The translations under genes and the position numbers were made by a program. The notes beneath the pieces were generated by a model. It was not told the DNA's origin, ran no database searches, and worked only from the letters and a program-made list of their open reading frames with translations. From Fen-1258 sp964441505 (lineage in GTDB: Bacteria > Bacteroidota > Ignavibacteria > Ignavibacteriales > Melioribacteraceae), in the NCBI GenBank assembly GCA_964441505.1, contig CAYTUV010000001.1, positions 1-64,000 of the forward strand: DNA of 64,000 nt, in the 5' to 3' direction. Below are positions 58,415 to 64,000 of the stretch, one piece after another (within the stretch, counting starts at the first letter, position 1; each line of letters starts with the position of its first letter).

Positions 58415-59176
58415 CTCTTTCCGTGCCTCAATAAAGAGATCCTTCGAATCGCCGGCATTAAATTTATCGCCGGCAAAATTCTTCATGAATTTAATTTTAG
58501 TGAATCCGGCTTCTTTGAGATATGACTTTATCTCGCCTGTTGTATGCGGATAATGTTTTGTTGTGATGAGTTGAAATTCTTTTGGTGAGTCATGCTGAAA
58601 CGAAAGGATATTGAAATCGAGATCATCTTTCCGGAAATCATAAAAGCGAATAATAATTTTCCCGTCACGGTTAGCAATGTTATTAATTCTTTTATTTTCC
58701 TTTATTATAAGCGGATAATTAAGAATATGAAGAAAGAGCTTGCCGCCGGGAAGAAGTATGTCATACATTTTTGTGACTGCAGATTTCAACTGTTTTGCAT
58801 TTATGTGAGCTATCGAGTTTCCCACTGATATAACAGAATTAAATTCTTTATTAAATCTTTTGGGAACTGTTTGATATGAGTGGACATATGCTGCGATGTC
58901 AACGTTGTATTTTATCGCATTCCTTCTTGTTTCTTCAATCATTTTTGGGGAAATGTCGAACGCCGTTACAATTTGTCCGTTAATTGCCAGAGCCAGTGAA
59001 TCCAGGCCAACACCGCAACCCAGATCTGCCGCTTTACCCTTAACCGGAAACATTTTTTGATAAGCTTTTACACGCAGCTCAAGATTCTTTTCGAAGTCTA
59101 TCATCTTCTCATAAAAATCAGAAATCTCATCATAGAAAGAATCGGTTGTAAGAAGCGCGGCAGATTTATTTCTCAT
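58409..59176 (-). CDS. Class I SAM-dependent methyltransferase
   Basis: A 255-residue methyltransferase: a SAM-binding motif (AADLGCGVGLDSLALAING, then VTAFDISPKMIEETRRNA), FNSVISVGNSIAHI as motif II-like, and LLPGGKLFLHILNYPLI as motif III-like. These are typical of small-molecule methyltransferases such as UbiE-like or glycine/sarcosine types. Substrate unknown. Convergent with the bPH2 gene; not obviously linked to the RIC gene upstream, which ends 40 bases before it. Confidence 0.9.
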   Translation of the reverse strand: MRNKSAALLTTDSFYDEISDFYEKMIDFEKNLELRVKAYQKMFPVKGKAADLGCGVGLDSLALAINGQIVTAFDISPKMIEETRRNAIKYNVDIAAYVHSYQTVPKRFNKEFNSVISVGNSIAHINAKQLKSAVTKMYDILLPGGKLFLHILNYPLIIKENKRINNIANRDGKIIIRFYDFRKDDLDFNILSFQHDSPKEFQLITTKHYPHTTGEIKSYLKEAGFTKIKFMKNFAGDKFNAGDSKDLFIEARKEL

Positions 59177-59216
59177 TTTCTACTACTCAAATTTTCATCT
59201 ACAATAATTTAATCAG

Positions 59217-59954
59217 TTATTCTTCTAATCTAATAGCTCTAGGAAAAAGAATATTGTTTTCTAAATGCACATGCTTATGCAGATCTTTCTCAAACTCGTT
59301 CAATTCTTTATAAGTCACTTGAAAAGTTGCGCATGCATCTTCCGGTAAAGAATAATTGTTTGTGAGAGTTCTAATTTTTTCCATTGCACCACCCGCCGAT
59401 ACGTGCTCTGCTTCCATCTGTCGGATAGGATTTTTGATCGTCCCAAATCCACCGGTTTTTGGTTTCTCGTTGAATTTTTGTGTATCCGTTAAATATTTTA
59501 TTAATGGAAAAAGAATTCGCTCCTCTTTCATCATATGGTTTATCATCTCTTCTGCAACAAGCGAAAATGTGTTTTGAACCTCGGCGATGTAAGGATGTTT
59601 TTCCACGTGCGCGTTATAAACTTTTTGAAGATGTGCAGTTATCTCAGGAATTGCGCTCTTCACATAGGCGTGATGATGATTCACAATATATTGCGTAAGA
59701 AAATTAAGATCCCATTCGGCATATCGCTGATTCTCAGATGAAATTGATTGATTCACTTTGTTAAGTTCTTCCAAAAATTCGCTGTTGGAAATTTCTTTCT
59801 CAGCCAGCGCATCTTGCAAAGAGCGATTACCATTACAGCAAAAATCAATTCCATATTTCTCGAACAATTCTGAGGCATGGGAATTTTCTGTAACCACATC
59901 TTTTACTTTTATTTTTGAGAAGTCCTTAATCGAATTCATAGTTGTTGAGTGCAT
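59217..59954 (-). CDS. ric: RIC-family di-iron iron-sulfur-cluster repair protein (ScdA/YtfE)
   Basis: A 245-residue protein with the N-terminal ScdA domain (YGIDFCCNGNRSLQDAL, the Cys-Cys motif) and a hemerythrin-like four-helix domain from about 85 on (YIVNHHHAYVKSAIPE with iron-ligand His, NHMMKEERILFPLIKYL with His and Glu, MEAEHVSAGGAMEKI, LHKHVHLENNILFPRAI). RIC proteins restore iron-sulfur clusters damaged by NO or peroxide. AAGGAG precedes the ATG at 59954. It is the last gene of the minus-strand cluster that starts beyond the window's right end. Confidence 0.95.
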   Translation of the reverse strand: MHSTTMNSIKDFSKIKVKDVVTENSHASELFEKYGIDFCCNGNRSLQDALAEKEISNSEFLEELNKVNQSISSENQRYAEWDLNFLTQYIVNHHHAYVKSAIPEITAHLQKVYNAHVEKHPYIAEVQNTFSLVAEEMINHMMKEERILFPLIKYLTDTQKFNEKPKTGGFGTIKNPIRQMEAEHVSAGGAMEKIRTLTNNYSLPEDACATFQVTYKELNEFEKDLHKHVHLENNILFPRAIRLEE

Positions 59955-59966
59955 TTTACTACTCCT

Positions 59967-60482
59967 TTATTTCTTAATATAAGTATGAAAAGTAGCTGAA
60001 TTCTTTTCCTCGGTAAAAGTCTTATATCCTTTTTCTTCAATAATCTTAATTAATGGTGCCGGAATAAAGGGTGTAATTAGTAAATAGAGATCATCATCTT
60101 CTAAATGTAAAATATCCTTTGTTACTTTTGCTGCGGGGTGATTTCCGTTTTCCAGATCAATAATAGCATCATATTCGAACTTGATGTTCTCTCCCTTAAC
60201 CCATTCCGGTTTAGATTTAATGTTAGGCATGTCACTTTCAATAATTATCTCTTCTTGATCAACCGATTTACGGAGTTGGTTAATTAAATCGGCAATAGAA
60301 ATATTAGCTATAACCGATGCCTGTTTGAGAGTTGTAACCTTTCTTATTGTTCTGCGTAAAAACGGATTTTTTAATTTTTTGAAGACCGGAGCTATTTCAA
60401 TAAACCTCTCTTCAAGTTCCGGATAAGCATCAAGGAGTTCGCCAATAAGAGTCTTTGGTGTGATATCAATTTTATTTTTCAT
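59967..60482 (-). CDS. DUF1858-DUF2249 protein
   Basis: A 171-residue protein: N-terminal DUF1858-type domain (residues 1-65, ITPKTLIGELLDAYPELEER, LRRTIRKVTTLKQASVI) and a C-terminal DUF2249-type domain (NGNHPAAKVTKDILHLEDDD, LYLLITPFIPAPLIKIIEEK, GYKTF). Both occur with hemerythrin and DUF438 genes in NO/denitrification neighbourhoods. AAAGGAG precedes the ATG at 60482. Its start overlaps the 3' end of the DUF438 gene by 11 bases, indicating coupled translation. Confidence 0.88.
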   Translation of the reverse strand: MKNKIDITPKTLIGELLDAYPELEERFIEIAPVFKKLKNPFLRRTIRKVTTLKQASVIANISIADLINQLRKSVDQEEIIIESDMPNIKSKPEWVKGENIKFEYDAIIDLENGNHPAAKVTKDILHLEDDDLYLLITPFIPAPLIKIIEEKGYKTFTEEKNSATFHTYIKK

Positions 60483-61704
60483 ACTGAAGTATTCTCCTTT
60501 CCCCGTCGATGCTTCTGTATTCATTAATATCATGCGAAACTTCAGTTGTACCTAAGTATTCCCCCTTTTCATTTCTGATTGCATAATACGCGATGTGTAC
60601 AAGTTTACCGCCAAGGTTAATCCAAAATTTTGCCGAGTCTTGTCTGCCTAATTTAAAGTCATCAACAATCTGATTAACAATATGAACACTTGATGGCGGA
60701 TGGCAAAACTGTACTTGACGCCCCAAAATTGTTTTAGCGCGCTGGAAAATTCTATCCTTGCCATGAGAAAAGAAACGAACTTTGTCATCCTTATCAACAA
60801 ATGTTATATCAAATGGAAGATTATTCAGCACACTTTCCAACTCTTCTTTTGTGAATGAACCTGTTTCTAATCTAATTCTATCTGATGATTCATTTTTTTT
60901 GCTTTCCTCAACTGCAAAGTTTGGAACCCACTCAACTTCCGGATAATATAGGCAGTAACCAAAATCATCACTTTGCTGTTTTATCTCGTACCAATCGATA
61001 TCAGTTAAAGTATCTAAGCACATGGGGAAGAGGATTTTCTCTTCTTTGTATAGCATTTCTTCTATTGCTTTGATTGTAGGCGCAAACATCAAATCCACAA
61101 AACCAAGGAACGCTTCAACTGTTGAGTCAGCGGATTCATCAAAAATTCCATAAGACGATTTTAGAAATCCTCTTATTTCATCATGCTTTCCCCACATTAC
61201 CATTGGCGGACCGGTAATGTTATACTTTTCAAGAAATGGAAAAACAAGATTCTCCTTTCTTTGAGAATGCTTCTCAATATCCATTAAAGAGTTAAACATT
61301 TCTCGTAAGCTATAGAAAAATATATCAGCATTATCATTTTCGTTTTTCACAGACACTTCGGCAAATAAATGCTTTATCTGATCAATTACTTTTTCTATTT
61401 CTCTGTTTTCTTTGATAAATATATCAACCGGATGACCGGACTGTACTTGTTTGGCAAAACTAGTATCAATATTTCCCTTTAAAGCTTCGGTATGCAGATC
61501 GCAAAACTGTAAAATTTCTTCTCTATCAAGTCCTTCCGTTATCAGTTCCTCTTCAGCTTGTACAACCTCGCCATAAGGAATGCTTCCTAAAGCATTAGTT
61601 AGTTTGCTTTTTACAGCTTCAACATCTTCTCCTTTGTGTAAATTGAGAATCAGTTTTTTTAATTCATCTATTCTGTTTCGGCTGTTATTTATTAACTCAC
61701 TCAT
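60472..61704 (-). CDS. DUF438-hemerythrin-PAS protein
   Basis: A 410-residue protein: an N-terminal DUF438 domain (LKKLILNLHKGEDVEAVKSK, EEILQFCDLHTEALK), a hemerythrin-like central domain (IEKHSQRKENLVFPFLEKYN, MVMWGKHDEIRGFLKS, KEEKILFPM) and a C-terminal PAS domain (LNNLPFDITFVDKDDKVRFF, LGRQVQFCHPPSSVHIVNQI, and KFWINLGGKLVHIAYYAIRN). The combination is standard for the DUF438 family, thought to sense or handle O2/NO. RBS AAGGGAAA. It lies between the iron-sulfur protein and the DUF2249 protein. Confidence 0.92.
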   Translation of the reverse strand: MSELINNSRNRIDELKKLILNLHKGEDVEAVKSKLTNALGSIPYGEVVQAEEELITEGLDREEILQFCDLHTEALKGNIDTSFAKQVQSGHPVDIFIKENREIEKVIDQIKHLFAEVSVKNENDNADIFFYSLREMFNSLMDIEKHSQRKENLVFPFLEKYNITGPPMVMWGKHDEIRGFLKSSYGIFDESADSTVEAFLGFVDLMFAPTIKAIEEMLYKEEKILFPMCLDTLTDIDWYEIKQQSDDFGYCLYYPEVEWVPNFAVEESKKNESSDRIRLETGSFTKEELESVLNNLPFDITFVDKDDKVRFFSHGKDRIFQRAKTILGRQVQFCHPPSSVHIVNQIVDDFKLGRQDSAKFWINLGGKLVHIAYYAIRNEKGEYLGTTEVSHDINEYRSIDGERRILQYEK

Positions 61705-61716
61705 GTTTTCCCTTTC

Positions 61717-62556
61717 TTATAATTTAACTTCTTGTAAAATATTTCCTTCGATTCCAATAACAACAACATGGATAGGAATTTCTCGATTAGCATGCTCAAC
61801 CGCCTGTTGTGCCAACTGCGCAAGACCGCTGCAGCAAGGCACTTGCATAATCAAAACGGTGATTGATTCCAGATTCGATTCATTGATCATTGTAATAAGT
61901 TTATCAAGATAAACCTGCTTGTTGGTATCGAGTTTGGGACAAGCAATCGCTATCGATTTCCCTTTCAGAAAATCTTTGTGAAAATCTGGATAAGCAAAGC
62001 CACAGCAATCAGCGGCAAGAAGTAAATTTGAATTTCTAAAATACGCTGCCTGAGGAGAAACAAGATGAAGTTGAATTGGCCATTGACGCAAATGGGAAAT
62101 TCTTTCGCCGCCTTCATCCGATTTATTTTCTTGTGTTTCAATAATTCTTTCTTGAGACCCGGAACAACCGAAGTGAGATTTCTTTTCTTCTAGATCTTTA
62201 GCAGTTAGAGGATTTTCAATTTTGTTATAGCGTAAATATTCAAGCGCTTGAGTCAAGTATTCAAACTCTTCATGGTCACGTAAATGTTCAAGATGTGCTT
62301 TAATTACATTCTCTCCGCCTTTCACAATGTAAGCCATTACTATTCTTTCATCATAAGGTTCTGCTTCACGCTCTTCGATTGTTAAAGCGCCCGGCGGACA
62401 GTTGCCAAGGCATGCGCCAAGTCCGTCGCAGAACAGATCACTTATTAAACGCGCCTTGCCATCAATGATTTGTAGTGCTCCTTCATGACATTCCGGAACA
62501 CAGTTACCGCAGCCATCGCATTTATCTTCATCTATTTTTATGATTCTTCTGAGCAT
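61717..62556 (-). CDS. Two-cluster ferredoxin-domain protein
   Basis: A 279-residue protein with two [4Fe-4S]-binding motifs at the N-terminus (CDGCGNCVPEC and CDGLGACLGNCPPG; the second has C-x-x-x-x-C spacing in part), followed by a charged linker and a C-terminal domain with AADCCGFAYPDFHKDF, ACPKLDTNKQVYLDKL and LIMQVPCCSGLAQLAQ. Proteins of this build are common next to hybrid-cluster and hemerythrin genes. It may hand electrons to or protect the RIC/hemerythrin system. AAAGGAAAG precedes the ATG. It ends 12 bases before the DUF438 gene. Confidence 0.88.
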   Translation of the reverse strand: MLRRIIKIDEDKCDGCGNCVPECHEGALQIIDGKARLISDLFCDGLGACLGNCPPGALTIEEREAEPYDERIVMAYIVKGGENVIKAHLEHLRDHEEFEYLTQALEYLRYNKIENPLTAKDLEEKKSHFGCSGSQERIIETQENKSDEGGERISHLRQWPIQLHLVSPQAAYFRNSNLLLAADCCGFAYPDFHKDFLKGKSIAIACPKLDTNKQVYLDKLITMINESNLESITVLIMQVPCCSGLAQLAQQAVEHANREIPIHVVVIGIEGNILQEVKL

Positions 62557-62678
62557 TTTACTTTCCTTTTGTAAAATTAAATTTTTCTAATATTCTTTTA
62601 CTCTACACCAAAATAATTAACCAGCAGACTGAAGTTTGGAATTCTGTTTGAGCAGATTCAGCATCCCCATTTATAATT

Positions 62679-63314
62679 TCATAAAGCTAATTTAATAAAA
62701 TCACTATCAGAAAATATGTGCATTGTTTGAAGAAACAAAACATTCTCTTCCCGGTGAATATGCAGGCGGAATGTTTCTACTACAGCAATCCCTTGATTGA
62801 ATGCACTCTCGAACGTAATCTCTTTTGATTTCTGATCCGATAATCTTGACCCCAATCCTAAGAAATTAAAAACCAAAGCAACGGCTTGTGCAATTTTTAT
62901 ATGTTCATCTTCCATAAAATCGATTGCGGTTGATCGTTTTTCCCCGGTACTATGTTCACCGCTTTCTATCAGTTTCCGATTCAATATCGGAAATAGAATT
63001 TTTTCTTCTTTGTAGTTATGTTCAACAATGTTTTCATCATAAAATTCAAAAAAATTCTTAAGCCCCTCATCAATTTCTTTATTAAAAATCCAATCATTTG
63101 TGCGCCAGTTAATTAAAGCTCTTTCGAATTTATCCAGCACATCTGACAATCGTTTATGTTCATCTATCAATTGCTGCAAGAAGGGATGCATTTTTTCGTA
63201 AGGTATAAATTCAATTTTTTGTGATGAATATGCACCCGGTGGATTCATCGGTGAAAGTTCATCCGAAGATTCTTTTTCGACAAATCTATTTATTAAATCT
63301 GTTTTGTTATCCAT
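62679..63314 (-). CDS. Hemerythrin-domain protein
   Basis: A 211-residue protein: a short N-terminal linker, then a hemerythrin-like bundle (LIDEHKRLSDVLDKFERALI, VEHNYKEEKILFPILNRKLI, DFMEDEHIKIAQAVALVF, FRLHIHREENVLFLQTM) with the His/Glu ligands of a di-iron site. The ATG at 63314 lies 14 bases after the stop of the NarK-like gene. Role: O2/NO binding or sensing near nitrate transport. The 122-base gap to the ferredoxin gene has no visible gene. Confidence 0.9.
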   Translation of the reverse strand: MDNKTDLINRFVEKESSDELSPMNPPGAYSSQKIEFIPYEKMHPFLQQLIDEHKRLSDVLDKFERALINWRTNDWIFNKEIDEGLKNFFEFYDENIVEHNYKEEKILFPILNRKLIESGEHSTGEKRSTAIDFMEDEHIKIAQAVALVFNFLGLGSRLSDQKSKEITFESAFNQGIAVVETFRLHIHREENVLFLQTMHIFSDSDFIKLAL

Positions 63315-63328
63315 GTTGTAAATCTCAT

Positions 63329-64000
63329 TTAAGAAGGTTTTTCGCAGCCTTTTTTTGTGTAATACCACCAATTAATAAAAGTAGCAATCGAATAAAATAT
63401 TGCAGCACCTATAAAGAAATATCCCGCAGAACCGGTTTGAGAAATAGTATAACCAATTAAGATGGAAAATATAAATGGACCAAATGCTGCAACTGCCGCT
63501 GTCCAGCCCAAAACACCGGCGCCTTGTCTTGGAGAATGAGAAAAGATTATTGGAAATTGTCTGAAAGTTGATGCATTACCAATGCCTGTAAGAAGAAAAA
63601 TGAAAAGTATCAAACCTATAAAGTAGGGGGATTGATCTAATGAATTAGGCGTTAATAATCCGCTAAACGCCATTACTAAAACACTTATAATTAATCCTAT
63701 GCCGGTAATATGAGTTAGAATTGCACCACCCGTTTTATCTGATATTGGTCCGGTAACAACTCTAATAAGAGAGCCAATCAATGGACCTAAGAAAGCATAA
63801 GCTAATGGATCGGGTGCATTTGGAAAATTACCATATACTGTTTTTATTAAAAGAGGAAATGCAGCCGAGAATCCCGAAAACGAACCGAAAGTCATTACAT
63901 AAATTATTGTGCAGTTCCATGTGTGTTTGTTTTTGAAAATGTCCAATTGTTCTTTAAATGTAGCTTTAACAGGAACACTTCTTAAATAAAGCCATGCTAA
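63329..64000 (-). CDS. narK: NarK-type nitrate/nitrite transporter, 3' part only
   Basis: The last 223 codons of an MFS transporter whose 5' part lies past the right edge; the frame is open to base 64000. YVMTFGSFSGFSAAFPLLIK and GIGNASTFRQFPIIF are the signatures of the nitrate/nitrite porter family. Six helices of the C-terminal half are visible, ending in YYTKKGCEKPS. The TTG at 63946 is an internal codon, not a start. It heads the visible part of the nitrosative-stress cluster. Confidence 0.88.
   Translation of the reverse strand, partial: LAWLYLRSVPVKATFKEQLDIFKNKHTWNCTIIYVMTFGSFSGFSAAFPLLIKTVYGNFPNAPDPLAYAFLGPLIGSLIRVVTGPISDKTGGAILTHITGIGLIISVLVMAFSGLLTPNSLDQSPYFIGLILFIFLLTGIGNASTFRQFPIIFSHSPRQGAGVLGWTAAVAAFGPFIFSILIGYTISQTGSAGYFFIGAAIFYSIATFINWWYYTKKGCEKPS

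Noticed and set aside
1..64000. tRNA, rRNA or CRISPR loci
   Set aside because: No T-loop-like GGTTCGAATCC patterns with cloverleaf context, no rRNA stretches and no regularly spaced repeats with spacers were found by reading.

Overview
The window is an AT-rich chromosomal segment of a free-living, Gram-negative bacterium, most likely of the Ignavibacteria/Bacteroidota-Chlorobiota group. The main pointer is the Kelch protein at 44668-45960, which ends in a type IX secretion (Por-type) sorting domain with a NQNYPNPFNPTT motif typical of that group. Many lipoproteins and exported proteins, dense two-component/sigma-54 signalling and TTG starts with good ribosome sites fit this. No tRNA, rRNA, CRISPR array or prophage was found. 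Lineage is an inference.

Layout. 1-5.4 kb: a small detoxification/metabolic group (cupin, aldo/keto reductase, YciI, a truncated nitroreductase remnant, D-cysteine desulfhydrase), a decayed GxxExxY cassette, an ATP-cone/uridine-kinase-like protein and a beta-carbonic anhydrase. 5.4-6.0 kb: two abutting MITE-like elements. 6-18.3 kb: a large conserved protein of unknown function, alanine racemase, an exported carbonic anhydrase, secreted esterases, CutC, an RluA-type pseudouridine synthase, lipoproteins and a metallo-beta-lactamase-fold protein. 18.3-20 kb: a small accessory patch (ORF6N protein with an internal perfect palindrome; HNH nuclease with an SRA-like N-terminus). 20-25.6 kb: a redox-stress block (thioredoxin reductase, an atypical thioredoxin, catalase, Dps) divergent from a NorR-like sigma-54 activator.

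26-32.6 kb holds the most interesting unit. A five-gene minus-strand operon encodes an exported Asp/Gly-rich calcium-binding-like protein, an outer-membrane barrel, a DUF4405-type membrane protein, and a histidine kinase plus NtrC-family regulator. A separate gene at 26095 encodes a second Asp/Gly-rich exported protein. Both Asp/Gly-rich genes carry the same upstream layout: paired TCGAC sites 21-22 bp apart, then a TGGCA(C/T)G element about 72 bp downstream, then the start codon 64-65 nt further on. This points to one regulon run by the encoded two-component pair.

33-40.5 kb: small enzymes (YciI-like, DinB-like, arylamine N-acetyltransferase), a CBM20-esterase, the NAD de novo genes nadB-nadC-nadA and a PhzF protein. 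40.5-54.6 kb: a signalling block with a lipoprotein, a GAF sigma-54 activator, a Ser/Thr kinase with PEGA domain, a Kelch/T9SS protein, a membrane TPR-like protein, two STAS proteins, a PAS histidine kinase, another NtrC-type regulator and a receiver-PP2C phosphatase (partner-switch components).

54.8-64 kb: a DUF4922 protein, an RlpA-like protein, an Rrf2 regulator, then a minus-strand nitrogen-oxide/nitrosative-stress cluster. It runs from a NarK-type transporter (cut by the window end) through a hemerythrin protein, an iron-sulfur protein, a DUF438-hemerythrin-PAS protein and a DUF2249 protein to the RIC iron-sulfur repair protein. With the NorR-like regulator, this suggests a facultative or microaerobic lifestyle with exposure to nitrate, nitrite or NO.
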